Part shown: positions 36,231-48,314 of the stretch, piece by piece
Numbering within the stretch: position 1 is the stretch's first letter
Layout: each line of letters opens with the position of its first letter
DNA from: Phragmites australis
Taxonomy: Eukaryota > Streptophyta > Magnoliopsida > Poales > Poaceae
Direction of reading: 5' to 3'
Assembly: GCF_958298935.1 (NCBI RefSeq)
Contig: NC_084944.1
Coordinates: forward strand, 18,631,679 to 18,695,678
Length of the DNA: 64,000 bases
Position numbers and translations under genes: made by a program
Notes under the pieces: model-generated
Seen by the model: only the letters and a program-made list of their open reading frames with translations
Databases searched by the model: none
What the model was told of the DNA's origin: nothing

Positions 36231-38396
36231 GCAGCATACTAAAAACCTAAAATTGGTTTTCCTAAAATTATTCTCAAAATCTGTTTCATAGATACTGAAT
36301 TGATGAGGGAGTTAGCTAAATGGTGAGAATACAATCTGATGCAGTAGGAAGACCTCTTGTCAGATGCCCTACTAATCTCTTTCATGCAAGGGACAGACCT
36401 CCATCCACACCACGCTTTTTGTGTAAAGATACATATTCCAAGATATCCGCATAGTTACCCTTTTGTGGGAAAGTTTGTGATGTGTTTGCCATATATTAGT
36501 TAAATAGGGTCCAACAATACCTATTCTTTGTCATATATATATCAAGTTATTTTGTCCCTGCCCTAGTTCTCCAAAGGTTCTGAAGTCAAATTTGTTTTCT
36601 CTGCAATATGCACCTTTCAATATTATTTGCTATATCACTATATTGTAAAGATGTTATATTATATGTGGGAAATATCTGCGGAATCTACTAGGAAGTGAAG
36701 TTCTCATTTTCTAGCATGGATTGTTAAGCTACAAAGATTCCCAGACTAATGATCTAGTGAATTTATTTTTTTTAACTATTGTTGGGATATTTATCCTTCA
36801 AAATTAACCTGAAAATTTTATGAGGGCTTGTACCTGGTAGATACGCCTATTTATGAAATGTGTAGACAACAAAAACATGTATACCACAGAAATAGGAGAA
36901 GATGCAAGGAACAAAGGAGAGTGTGTAGCGAGAATGTTTATCAGATGTTGATTAACAGTACAAGCTAGCCACATTTATGAATATTAATAGCTACAGGTTC
37001 AAGTTTTCAGGGAAGGAATAACACTAGAATAACAAGCCCTTCTAGTGACAATCTTACCGTCACTATATATTCTTTTTGAACTAATCAATCAGATTTATAT
37101 GATTTAGTCCTATGACAATACAGAAGTAGCGCTATTTTGATGTGCGTGTGGCTGTGTGTGGGTTTGTTGTGGGGTGGAGGGGTTGTTACTTTGCAACAAA
37201 TCAAACATAGTTACTTAATCATCCCTTTTGTACAACCCCATATTTTCTTCTTCTGGATCCAACTGTTGAGGTTCACTTATCCTTCTCTGTTATCAAATGT
37301 AACTGTTATTTAATTTCTTGTCCTCATGTTTTATCAAACGATCATTCAACAGGTGACACTACTGTAGAAACACTCATCAGTGCCAATTTCAAAAACGCTA
37401 TCAGCGTCGATTTTTGAGCCGGCACTGATAGCTCATGACTATCAGTACCGATTTGTGAACCGGTACTGATAATAAGTATCATTGCCGGTCCACAATTATC
37501 AACCGGCTCTTAAAAGTTCCCGGAGCCAAAAAATAAACAAGCCGATTCAATTTCAAGCCGGCTCGGTATAGTATGTGATTATTCAAGATCAATATCAACT
37601 TGCAGAAGAGAAGACATGAAACTTGGTATAGCAATATATATACATTCGATGCAAATGGGAGTACAGGAGTTAATTAAGCACTAACGATCCAAAACTGGTA
37701 GCATACTTTTACAAAACTTTATTAAATATCATAATTTTATGTCACAGTATTTTTTATCCATAAAATGCCTTGCAAGTCAGGAAATATTACTGAATTGAAT
37801 AACTTTATTAAAAAAATAATGACCTATGTATGAATATAAGAAATTTTACAGTGCAATTACGTGTAACGAGATACTGTAACTTCATCATCAAACTAGGTCC
37901 TTAAAACATATTGCTATTATATAGAATATTCATATCTCAAATGGAATAACCAATTACCAATTTTCTGTTAATGCATGCACAAAGAGATGATATTATGACT
38001 ATTTGGCCATCCTATTGTTGCTAAAGGTTCTAATTAATAACATGTCACAAGATCCATTCACCCCCATGGAACTTTGAAGCGAACCTGTAAAATGAACTAA
38101 CCATTTAATTTCTACAATGAGAATTTAATCATGTAAAATATTTGAATAATAAGGTTACTGAATTGGCCTTTAATTACACAAGATGTGTCCACAGTGTAGG
38201 GTGTGTTCGATCAACACGTACAAGCTTTTCAATTCATGTATGGTACTTTGTATTATGTTTGAGTCTTTTAACTCGAATTACTGTGTTATTTTCCATCATA
38301 TAATTTGCTTCTTTGCTTTCAGTGTTTAACAAGCTTGTTCAGTTTATTACCTGTGCTCAACTGCTGAAAGGTTTCTGATCAGCATACTTCACAGAA
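36231..38396. other. Mostly unrecognised; one CACTA terminus
   Basis: AT-rich sequence without coding matches. At 37357 CACTACTGTAGAAAC opens a CACTA-like end, with CGGCACTGATAG / ACCGGTACTGATA subterminal repeats to about 37520. No partner terminus was found on the right, so this is a fragment or one end of a longer element. Confidence 0.5.
37357..37525 (+). mobile_element. CACTA terminus and subterminal repeats
   Basis: Terminal CACTACTGTAG, then at least five copies of GCCGGCACTGATA-type repeats in both orientations. Same general family as the short element at 41625-42763 but with a different terminus. Confidence 0.6.
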
Positions 38397-39200
38397 ATGG
38401 AGAAAACTGTTGAATGCAACACAACTACTGCTCCAACTTCATCTAGCGCTCCTGTCCCCACTCATGCACCAGCCGCTGATCATGTTGGAGGAGGTGGACC
38501 AGTAATAGTACAAGCTCTTCGTGCTCCAGGCACTGGAGTAGAACGCCAACGTCAAACATTTTGGACTGCTTGCACAAGCTGCAACCAAAAGAACAAATAC
38601 CCCATAAAAGATCTTAGTTGCCTCCTTTCTTGCCTCCATTGCAGTATGAAATTCACAGCAGTTGAGGTACCAAGACCGAGAAACAAAGGTGCAACCACTA
38701 CTGGAAACTCCCAGCCTGGTGCATTGATCCCATTGTCAGGTAAAGCTGGTGCGGCTAGTGACCATGCCTCATCTAGTGTACTAGCTACTAAGTCTGTTAA
38801 TGTGGCTCCTCCTCGAAAGAAACTAAGAAGGGGGAGCAATATGACACAAGTTGCACTTGGAGACAATAATATTCAAGGAAAGCTCAATGCACAAAAAAGA
38901 GTTGCATGTATGCACCATAATAATGTTGGAGGAAGAATCCATCATAAAGGACCCATGCAAATAACAATAGGAGACAGATTCTATATGCTCGATATAATGA
39001 AGCTTTTGCAAGACAAGGGCAAGGCAATCTTGGATGGGAGAATCAAAGAAGTAAAGCTTGAAAACAATAAAAGTAAATTACTGAGCCAATATCAACATGA
39101 TGCTAGTCCAAAGGTAAAATATTATTTAGCGAAGGATATCATATATATTTTTATTTCACGGACCATACCTTACTTTTATTGCAAAGATCTCCTAGTTTAA
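38397..39200 (+). CDS. Zinc-ribbon protein, DnaJ/DUF3444-like fragment
   Basis: Open for 267 codons. Residues 52-92 carry TFWTACTSCNQKNKY and CLLSCLHCSMKFTAVEV, the four-Cys zinc ribbon that in plant DnaJ-DUF3444 proteins follows the J domain. Residues 200-235 (MLDIMKLLQDKGKAILDGRI) resemble the helical linker before DUF3444. The J domain and DUF3444 are both absent. The ATG is preceded by a splice-acceptor-like TTCACAG. A donor CCAAAGGTAAAA after DASPK (39112) suggests that the true exon stops there, with the last 29 residues being intron read-through. It could be a truncated gene, a captured exon in a CACTA element (a terminus lies 1 kb upstream), or a working short gene. No downstream exon was recognised. 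Confidence 0.6.
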   Translation: MEKTVECNTTTAPTSSSAPVPTHAPAADHVGGGGPVIVQALRAPGTGVERQRQTFWTACTSCNQKNKYPIKDLSCLLSCLHCSMKFTAVEVPRPRNKGATTTGNSQPGALIPLSGKAGAASDHASSSVLATKSVNVAPPRKKLRRGSNMTQVALGDNNIQGKLNAQKRVACMHHNNVGGRIHHKGPMQITIGDRFYMLDIMKLLQDKGKAILDGRIKEVKLENNKSKLLSQYQHDASPKVKYYLAKDIIYIFISRTIPYFYCKDLLV

Positions 39201-41624
39201 TTTCTTTGCTAGAGGAATCTAAATAGGTCATCTTGAGCAGTGCTCCTGTTTTACATTTGGTTTATCCAATAATAAGTAGGATACAATCCAAAAGCATAAA
39301 ATTGAGAGTTTCAATATGCTTAGCTTATAGACAATTTGGTATCTTAACAGTTATTTAAGTACTAATAATTGCTTGCGTACAAATTATCAAGTTGCGGTAT
39401 TTTTGCCATGAATAATTATGTGCAAATTCCAAGCAAAAGAATCGGAGATGTTTTCTCTTGGTGAAATTAAGTACTCAATCATGATGTTATGTTCCGAATG
39501 GTTAAATATTTTTCTTACATTGCCTGATTAGCTGGTCCATCTGTCGTGATTGAAGAGTATTCTTCAATTCGTGGTTCTTAGTCACTCTTTACATCGCAAG
39601 ATAAGCTGGTCAGAGTGTAAATAACCGAACTGTACTCTGTATAGGACAAGATTGCCCATCACTCCCCATTTTTTCAGTTTGCTATGTCACTGGTCTAAGT
39701 CAGGTAGGAACTCGGCAATATTGATTCCCCAAAAACAACAAGACTTTATCTGATGACTAAAGATATTTTATGTGGTATGAGTTTGCATTGTATCCTCCTA
39801 CTAGCCCTAGAGTATACCACATACAGTTGACTTGCATTCGATATGTATCTAGCTACTAGTTTCAACAAGCTAGGCTTCATGTAATGCATGTCGGAAGCCC
39901 AACGAAATATTGAATTCTGTAAAATACAAAATGTATCTCTTGTTCACTTATTAATTAGGTTTGAAAATTTATAGTAGGTTAATATGGTTTGTAGTACATT
40001 ATATTGCTTGCCATTTGATGATGGGAAACATGTTTGTATGTGCTTTATACGTAGGACTAACAAAAAAATCTATTTCATTGTTTCAATTTTATTTTTATTT
40101 TGGTTGACGTAAATGAAGGAGGAGTATGGCGGACTTTGAAAGACCTTGTGTGTGCTACCATGATCCAACTTCCTGTGAAGTATTTTTAAATGAAATATTC
40201 ATGTGCTCTTCGTTGCTTCTGTTGGTAAGAACATTTGCATGCTCTTTTCAGAGATGTATGTCTATCGAACCGTCTATTTACGAATCTAATCTTAGAACTA
40301 TATGATGTATCAGGGGATCCTTCTTTGATACAAGTGTTTATCCAGTCTATGGTAGATTAACAAACTCTTATGTCGGATACCCTGTCATTTTTTAGGTGTC
40401 TAGTGATAAAATAATAAAAATTTATTTCGGTAATGGAGTATGAATTTCATTGGTGCTGGTTGTGTTTATACCGATCGATGTGATGTTCCTTTATCAGAGG
40501 ACGGTCTGCCATGATGGCTCGGATAGTTCAGAAGTCAGTTAGTCCAGAGAGAGAGAGAGAGATACAGTACACAACCTGAGAGGTGAGTTGACGGCAAGAA
40601 AAATCAGCGGTAACTGACACTTACTTTTGAGCAAAACGGTGGTGCCCGAGATCTCATGTGGCCTATGAACTTATTTGTCATTTATGATATTTATGAGATT
40701 TTACTAAAAATGATTTTTTTAAAGTTGTGTAAATGTTAAAAGTTGTTAGATTTTATAAGAAAAATTCTCAGTACACCAGTTTTTTAGAAAAATCATTCTC
40801 AGCTAGCTTATCAACTTTTAGTTCATTTTATTAAAAATTAGCTTTTCAAAAACAACAATAAACCAGCTTATTTGTTTCAACTTATAGCTTTAAAAAATAA
40901 AAGTCAGCAATAAACCGTGTCAAAGAAGACCTATATGTATAGAGCTGTGTTCGAACGTGGTCATGGAGGCTGGGTGACGTTGATAGTGATGGAGCGATGC
41001 CGTCATGTGCAGCTCATTAGATCCTGCAGTACTATTCATGCATGTGCAGCCCATTGGAGGCTGTATTCGCTCCTACAACACACTTGGTATTGTGATATGT
41101 GATACACATGCTACTTGTGATATATGATATGTCTGATACATAAAGATATGCTCATGTACGTATACATAGAGAGACATATAGATATATATAAATCATTCAG
41201 CACCACTAAATTATTTGAACCGGAAACTATGATTTACTTAACATTGAATAAAAAGTTACCGATGGCCTGAGTGTCCAACACAGTGATTAGTGAATAGCCA
41301 ACCAAAAGAGCCAACTTCCATCATCAGATCCATCCAGACAACCAATTGTAACAACATTTAATGACAATTTTCTCTTTGCCCACCTAAACCACCTTTCAGT
41401 TTTTGTAAATTTGAAACGATATTTACTAACAATTCATCACCTTCCACCAGATTCACTCCGTGCTCAGCTTGCCTCAGTAAATCGCTTTTCAGGTTCAAAT
41501 AAACCGCTTTCTCACAATTCTGTAAGATCCGTCTAAGATTTTCATGGCAATCAGAGCTTGTGCACTAAGATTTTTATGCATCCCGATCAGACAGTGATAC
41601 TGACTGAAACATGTATTTTCTATA
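39201..41624. other. No recognisable gene; possible MITE
   Basis: AT-rich intergenic DNA. At about 40640-40930 palindrome-like pieces (AGCTTATTTGTTTCAACTTA and AAAAGTCAGCAATAA) resemble small hAT-type MITEs of grasses, but ends could not be fixed. Confidence 0.4.
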
Positions 41625-41777
41625 CACTACTACAGAACAGGTCTTATATGCCAATCTATCACTACCAGTTCACCAAAAACCAGCACTGATATAGTTATCA
41701 CTATCGGTCTATAAAAAAATAGCATCACTACATGTTCTTAAAATCAACCGGCACTGATGATTGTTGTTCACTTACGA

Positions 41778-41838
41778 TTCATAGGACCAACTAGCAGTGA
41801 TACTAAGTGATAATATCACTGCTAGTTGGTCCTATGAA
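41778..41838. repeat. 25-bp perfect inverted repeat (hairpin)
   Basis: Arms 41778-41802 and 41814-41838 are perfect complements with an 11-base loop. Each arm contains CAACTAGCAGTGATA or its complement, i.e. the subterminal motif of the surrounding CACTA element. Confidence 0.95.
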
Positions 41839-41919
41839 CCATCAGTGAATAGTGCAATGGACCTGAAGTTTCCATTAAATCCATTTAGTCACGTGTTCAC
41901 GTCCGCTAGCTCATCCCGA

Positions 41920-42704
41920 CCAACTTAAAAAATCTAAGTCCAGAGCACCCACCATCTCCTCAATCCACTCGAGCACCACCTCCTCCTCCAGCCTTATCTC
42001 CTCGCGCGTCGCCTCCGGCCACGGCCCTCCTCCTTCAGCCACAGCCTTCCTCCTCCGGCCGAGCGCCTTCTCCATCCACGACCCTCCTCCTCTAGCCAAG
42101 CGCCTACTCGTCCAGTCGCAGCCCTCATTCTACGACCGAGCTCCTCCTCCCGCTGCACCCTCCTCCTCCATCCGTGCCTCCTCATCTGGCTGAGCGCTTC
42201 CTCCGGCCACGCCTCCTCCTCCAACGGTCGAGTGTCTCCTCTTCGGCCGAGCACCTCCTCCTCCGGCCGCACGCCTCGTTCAGCCTAGCGCCTCCTCCTC
42301 CAATGGCCGAGAGTGTCCTCTTCGACCGCACCTCGCTCTCGTCTTTGCCCGCACACACCTCTACTCATCACAGTTACATGGATCAATCCGGCGACAAAGG
42401 CTTTGATTCAACCATCACACAGAAGAGAAGCAGGGCAAGCTTCCAATTCCAGCCATCGCTGGGCTTGATCCGGCAACGAAGGCTCCAATTCGGCTATCAG
42501 GGGGTTCAATCTGTGCGCAGAGCGTCGCGATGGCTCCGATTCGGCAGTGAACATTTTTGTGTTGTGGCGGTGGCCTTTGGGCCACCGCATTTCTGTTGCA
42601 AGGCACATCGCGGTGGCGGGATCCACGGTGACAAGCATGGTGAGGTCCTTGGCGCCACGATGGCAACATCAATTTCTTTTCTTTTCTTTTTTTTTTGTTT
42701 CTAG
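41920..42704. other. GC-rich segment captured inside CACTA
   Basis: 41920-42330 is a CCTCCTCC/CGGCC-rich low-complexity stretch, and 42340-42660 is more complex. The plus frame 42174-42704 (176 codons) and several minus frames are open. None shows a known domain, so I do not call a gene. Composition differs strongly from the AT-rich flanks and element ends, which suggests host exon or promoter capture. Confidence 0.5.
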
Positions 42705-42789
42705 AAAAATGCTTCACTACCGGTTCTAAAACACCGACAGTGAAACCATGTTCTATAGTAGTGATAGGCCATGGACAATTACTCTAGGT

Positions 42790-43690
42790 TGTTTTGGATA
42801 GTACTTCTGTCGAGACCAGACCAAGAAAACAGTCCAATCTTTGCTATGTGTTGAGTCCAGAAATCAATCTCAACACATAGTAATTTCATTGATGATAACA
42901 TAACAATATCCAACTTAATTCAAGGGTCAAGAAGCAAATAAAACTGTAGCGATCCTAAGCATAGTTTTCATCTTCATCGAGCAACCCCATAGACAATCTA
43001 CGAAGAACACCTCCCTAGAATTCACCTTCTTCCATGAAGTCTTCAAGATCATTCCCAACGGAGTGTGGGTTTAGGTATAGCAAGTTTAAGTACATGTCGC
43101 ATTCCGCAAGTTGTAAGGAAAAGGAATACATATGAAGGTTTCCACAAGAATAATGCTAATTTAGCTATATTGTATAAAAGCAACACTTATTTAAAAATAG
43201 TTCCAAAGTGAGTAATTAATTAAATGAACAATAGTAAAGTAAATAACAACTTCAGGATTTCTTCATCTTCACTTAACCAAAGATCCAATCACCTCAACCA
43301 AGGTTCTCACCACCAGGGTTGACCATAACCAACATCTCAACCATGGCTCCCATCAAACCACCTCAACCATGGTTTCCACCACCGCGATTAACCAACACCT
43401 CAACCATGGTTCCCATCATTCATGGTTGACCAAGCTATCCACAACTAGCAAGTTCTAATCATGTGATGGCTCCTTGCCACTCGTGACCGTGAGCATAGCT
43501 AAATATTCAGTTTTACACTCTACAGAGGTTTTGCACTTTACTCATAAGTTATGATTACCTATTTTATCTGTGTCAATCAAACACGTACACACTTCCAAGG
43601 TATGCGACTAGAAAATCACTACAAAGCCCCTATCAACATGTGCATACCCTCTAAGGTTTCACAGCCGTGTGAATACACCTCAATTGTTTT
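42790..43690. mobile_element. Decayed LTR-like fragment
   Basis: Sequence of the style seen in grass Ty3/gypsy LTRs, with repeated CAACCATGGTTCCCA-type units at 43320-43430, CTCCTTGCCACTCGTGACC, and GTTTCACAGCCGTGTG. Parts resemble the family-A LTRs in layout. No ends or target duplication were found. Confidence 0.4.
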
Positions 43691-44339
43691 CTTGCAAAAC
43701 CATCTGTGACTGAAAAAAATGTATGTAATCTATGTAAAAGGGCAAAAAAAAATCAGCTATCCGGCCCTACTCTACGTCTAATCAAACTAGTAATCTAACT
43801 ATACAGATGTATCCCCATGAATATGGACTATGTAACTATGTTTAGCATAGATATCAAGGGATGTAGATTTGTTTATCATGCAGCTCTAGCATATTTCTGA
43901 TGATGACAGATACCAAAAAAAGCAATCCTGATATTGCATAAAGATTGTATCAAAGATCAAGATAAACCAGTTCAATACATGCAACTCTAGTCTAGCATAT
44001 TCCTGATGAAAATTGTTATCAAAATACATTTTGGAATACAGAAAGGTTATGTTAAAGATCAAGACAAGCAATTATAACACAAATGATAACAAAAAAATTG
44101 GTCTGAAGCTAGTGATGAATTCAACTAGTGACTGAAACTTTAACTTGAACTGGACCTTTTAAGCTTAAATTTAACTTCTGTCAGAGTTGAATGTGGCCGA
44201 CTACAATGTTTAGTTGCATTTTTCTCCAATGGCAAGGACAAATGGCTGCCTGTAGAGCTTGTACTGCATGTTTGAACACCCTAACTTAGTATTAGAGGAC
44301 TGAGCCACAGTCCAAGTCATGACCCCTCCTCTCTGAACA

Positions 44340-45016
44340 TGCAGTTTCAGAATCATAATCACATTCATCACTTAAATTGGGTGATTGTATGGGGCAATCA
44401 CCTGGCTCAAGGGGACGGTGAAGCCATCGACGAAGATGGAGACCCCTGCAAACAAGCCTCTAGTGGCCACGCCAGAGGTGGACACGTCAACGTTGAACTA
44501 CACTATGAGCTTGCTGTTCTTTGTAACCATATAGCTGCCGAAGTCGGCGAACAGGGAGGAGGAGAAGCTATCGTGGTGAGGACTTCTGGTGGGGGTGGAG
44601 TCGGAGGTGGAAGGGGACGTCTTGCTGTCGTCCCTTGCAAGGCCCGGCAAGGCCGCCGCCCCCGCCAGTGGGGCGTGGTGGTCGGAGGAGGTGGAGCTCA
44701 TGGCGGGCGGTCTGGCGCTCCTAGAAGAGCTCTGTGGCGGTCTCCTGCACTGCCAGCAATGTCTCTCACATTAGCCACAGGCTCCTCATGTGTTGGATGA
44801 ACCGTGTCACGCTGCGGATGAACTGCACCACAATTTGGAGGCTCGTGAGCCACCAGAGTGGCCTGGCACCAGCCCTGATGCCGGCGGGGGAGGTTGGGGA
44901 GGAGAGGAGCGATGAGGATAGGGATGACGGGTCCACTGAGCAGTGCAAGGTGGCGAGGTCATGGCTAGGGCCAAACTCTAGCGGCGAGGATGGAGATTTT
45001 TGTGTGGGTTGAATGC

Positions 45017-45067
<51 letters not shown>

Positions 45068-45160
45068 GAGGGAGAGAGGAGATGTGAGGAGATAATGGTG
45101 GCTGAGAAGGATGACTATTAGGGTTAGAAGGTTTTATATATGTTTGGTTCACTAGCCTGG
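44340..45160 (-). pseudogene. Unrecognised gene-like segment
   Basis: A GC-rich island in AT-rich DNA. Minus-strand frames 45152-44766 and 44701-44498 read Ser/Pro-rich N-terminal sequence, then LFADFGSYMVTKNSKLIV. Beyond a stop follow FNVDVSTSGVATRGLFAGVS and IFVDGFTV (44497-44400). This looks like once-coding sequence, but I do not recognise the family. Frameshifts and stops make it non-functional as read. It could be a transposon-captured fragment. Confidence 0.35.
45021..45064. repeat. (GA)22 microsatellite
   Basis: Twenty-two uninterrupted GA units at the edge of the GC-rich island. Confidence 0.95.
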
Positions 45161-46595
45161 CTGAGCCTTGCTGGGCATTCTGTACTACAGACAGTTTTTA
45201 TTTAAAAACCGCCAATGACATCCATGCGAATCACATATGCATATTTGTAAAAAGTCATTTGTAATATATCACACACATATTTTTATAAAAAATCGTATGT
45301 AACTTCAACTCTGTCTCATACGTTTTTTGGTAAAAACCATCTGTGCTAGTAGCAGAGACGGTTTCACATAAAAATTGCAGAAAATAAATGTATAAAACTA
45401 AAATAAAATCCAAAAGAAAATAACACTCACACATCCAGCTTCTAGAGCAAGTGATCACTCAAGACTGATCATACTAAAACCCTATTAATCAATAAAGTTG
45501 TAAAGAACACTCTTGAATGAATTGTAACAAAGCTCTATTGTTTGAGAAAACATTTGAAGCTCTGCGATGCAAATTTATTGGAAAGGAACACTATAACATT
45601 GAAGTTCAAGTGCCCAGCAAGCATAAACTGAAGCATCGATAGTAACCAATCACCCAACAATGCATGTGCTCTTTAACTAAAGACATGTTCAAGTCCTAAA
45701 AGATGGTTATGTTTGCATATTTGTGGATATAAAAACATACTAGTTAAAGCAAAATTTTATATCAAAACAAATTGTAACCATTTAATGATAGGTCACACTG
45801 CAATACAAACAAATAAACTGAAGCTTAAGAAGTTGTCCATATCAAAAACCTAACCAATTTGAGCCCTACTTAGATCTTCCATATAGTTTGTTTAAATTTG
45901 AATGAAGTCTAAAATCAAATCAAAGGAAACTAGCATACGAATCAATATGAGACCGCACTATATCAACAAATGGATCACTGCTTCTCGTAGATAGTACCAG
46001 TCCACGAAGGGGTAACACAACCGCATATCTATCAGTAATAAAATTCGAATTGGGCGCTTGAAACGGGCTGAGTCATGGCACACTATGTGAAGTCCAATTG
46101 ACAAACTTCAAACAACTGCCCTGTTACACTACACAAATCCGACGCACTCAAGCTCCACCAAATGGATAAACAATTTCATCTGATACATCACTCCTACATT
46201 CCAAATTCTTCTTCAATGCACCTGATGGATAGAATAGCAAGCATGGTTCACTTGTTTTCGTGACCTCCATAGTCGTGGCCGTTGTCCCTCCCAGCCTCTG
46301 CCACTGATGCCGCTTGACGATGCATTGAAGCAGCCACCAATTGCTTGACCCTTCCCCTTGCCCCTGGCATGGAGCCCCCTGTCTCCCTCTGTCCCAGCTC
46401 CTTCAACCAGAGGATGCTCCCACCTCCCCCTGTCACCATGGGGATCTGCAAGCCTATAACTACCTGGGCGCGCTGCAGACAAGATGAGAGCAACCACGGC
46501 GCACGTCCTGGCCTAGATTGCAAGAGCTCACCACCTCCTAGAATCCTGGTTGCTCAGCGACGTCGGGTGCGCCGCCAACACGGCTTGTAGCCTTG
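45161..46595. other. No supported gene
   Basis: AT-rich, with repeated AAAAACCATCTGTG/ACGGTTT-like motifs at 45190-45370 that may be element subterminal repeats. Then comes a GC-rich stretch (46200-46600) with overlapping open frames on both strands and no recognisable domain. Confidence 0.4.
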
Positions 46596-46599
46596 CACC

Positions 46600-47205
46600 A
46601 TGTTGACGACCGAAATTGGCATGTTGTGAATAATTTTGGTTCTGGAAGTTTCCTGGTTGACCAGTGAACAGTTTTCCGACCAGTGAACAGTACTGCGACC
46701 AGATGAACAATAACCTCTGATCAGTGAACAGTACCTCCGCTCCGATGAACAGTAACCTCAGACCAGTGAATAGTGATTTCAGACAAGTGAACACGATCAG
46801 TGGTCGTGACCAATGACTAGGTGACTAGTGATCATAGTTTATTTCTGCAGTTGGTCTCCAAATGGATGGAAGAGTTGGTCGAATCTAAAGAAGGTCGAAC
46901 TACATTAAAGTGTATTCGGGTAGATATATGGGAGTTTTACGTATTCAAATAGGAAATATATGTTTGTTATAGAAAGTTTGGAGATTAGGTAGGTATAGCC
47001 AAATTATATCTGTAAGTCTTGTTCAGTTTGAATTAAGAGTCTTGATCTCTTACGGCTAAGACCTGCTGCCCCTTAGATATAAGAGAGTCATGACCGATCG
47101 AGGACATCAACCAATCGATCAAATGAATCTACTTTACCTTTCGTTGTTTTCCTAGTTCCTGTAGTCTTATTCTCTTTTCTAATCTATATTGTTATATGGC
47201 CTTTA
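46600..47205 (+). mobile_element. Probable solo LTR
   Basis: Starts near TGTTGACGACCG. It contains about six AGTGAACAGT repeats (46660-46790) and a leader-like stretch with CTTAGATATAAGAGAG and CTACTTTACCTTTCG near 47080-47140. This is LTR-like in grasses. The right end and target duplication were not found. Confidence 0.45.
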
Positions 47206-48314
47206 TTTCAATGACAAGGACAAGCAATCGGCCATCTGCGTTCTGATGGGTCCCTCCCAAACGTGAGTGATGACGAAAGTTCGACGACGCAGTGCCACGA
47301 CCAGAGTATCCTGAATGCTGCTCGCTGGATATTACACATGAGATATTCAGTGTGTAGTGTGTTGGCGTGACAACTTTTCACATCAACACACCGCATTGCT
47401 GAACGCACCTGCACACCGCACACCTTGCCCCCCTCTGCCGTAGTGTCGCACGGCCACTACCTCATTGTCCTCTGCCACGTCAGTGGATGTCTCGTGTGTC
47501 TGGCATCTGCTAGGTAGGGTCCCGTGACTGGGGAGTGGGTGTGGCACCGGCTACGGACTACAGGTCTGCAGCAGCCGAGCCTGAGGCCCTGAGCACCACC
47601 ACCGCCAGGGGAAAGGGGATTTAGATTTTTTTTTTTGGGGGGGGGGGTGGGGAACACGGGATGAGGAACCAGACCAGTTTAGTTTTTTAGCAGTCCACTC
47701 TAGTAGAACCCAAAAATCCAGTAAACTAGATTTTCTAGACTGATTTTTAAGAAAGACGTGTATGTAATATGACTATCATCTAGGTGTAAATCCGTACGTG
47801 TCTCACACAGACGGGTGACAATGATAATTTATTTGTGATAGTGTTTAATAACTATTTATGATAACTCGTACTGAGGTAGTGATAGTATAATTCTTTTGAT
47901 AATAATCTGCAAGATAAGAAATCCTTTTTGAAGACAGAAAACTAGAGTGCTCAGGTTGAACACTTCATCTCCTCTCACTATTTATGATAAATCGTCTATA
48001 ACACTTCATCTCCTCTCACTATTTCTGATGTGGGCCCGATCATCATATGGGCCCAATTGCTAGTAATCCCAAGCTTTCACTGACGATCACCACAAACACC
48101 ACCAGATTGAGGCAGACAGCATTCATTTTTATGTACTTTGCCTTACAGAAAATCTCTAATAAATGGAACAGCATCTCATATATACTGGAGTTAGAGATTC
48201 GATTCACGCAATAAAAAGGAAGAAATGAAGCAATTTACTACTGCATGATCATCCGCATAATTCATAAGAATCTGCATCAATAGTAGCTGACAACTTCCTT
48301 CTCAACAAAGTGAA
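47206..48314. other. 3' side of XLG; no other gene
   Basis: Intergenic. It contains a G11 run at 47637-47647 and, from about 48120, the likely 3' untranslated region of XLG on the minus strand. No confident polyadenylation signal was seen. Confidence 0.45.

Larger units (their letters stand above)
41625..42763. mobile_element. Complete short CACTA element, non-autonomous
   Basis: 1139 bp. The left end is CACTACTACAGAACA. The right end read on the minus strand is CACTACTATAGAACA, a 15-bp terminal inverted repeat with one mismatch. The 3-bp target duplication ata lies at 41622-41624 and 42764-42766. Subterminal TATCACTACCAGTT / CGGCACTGATGA repeats sit inside both ends. No transposase is encoded. 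The middle (41920-42660) is GC-rich and looks captured. Confidence 0.9.

Noticed and set aside
42174..42704. 176-codon plus-strand frame as a host gene
   Set aside because: It starts in low-complexity CCTCC-rich DNA, has no domain, and lies wholly inside a short CACTA element.
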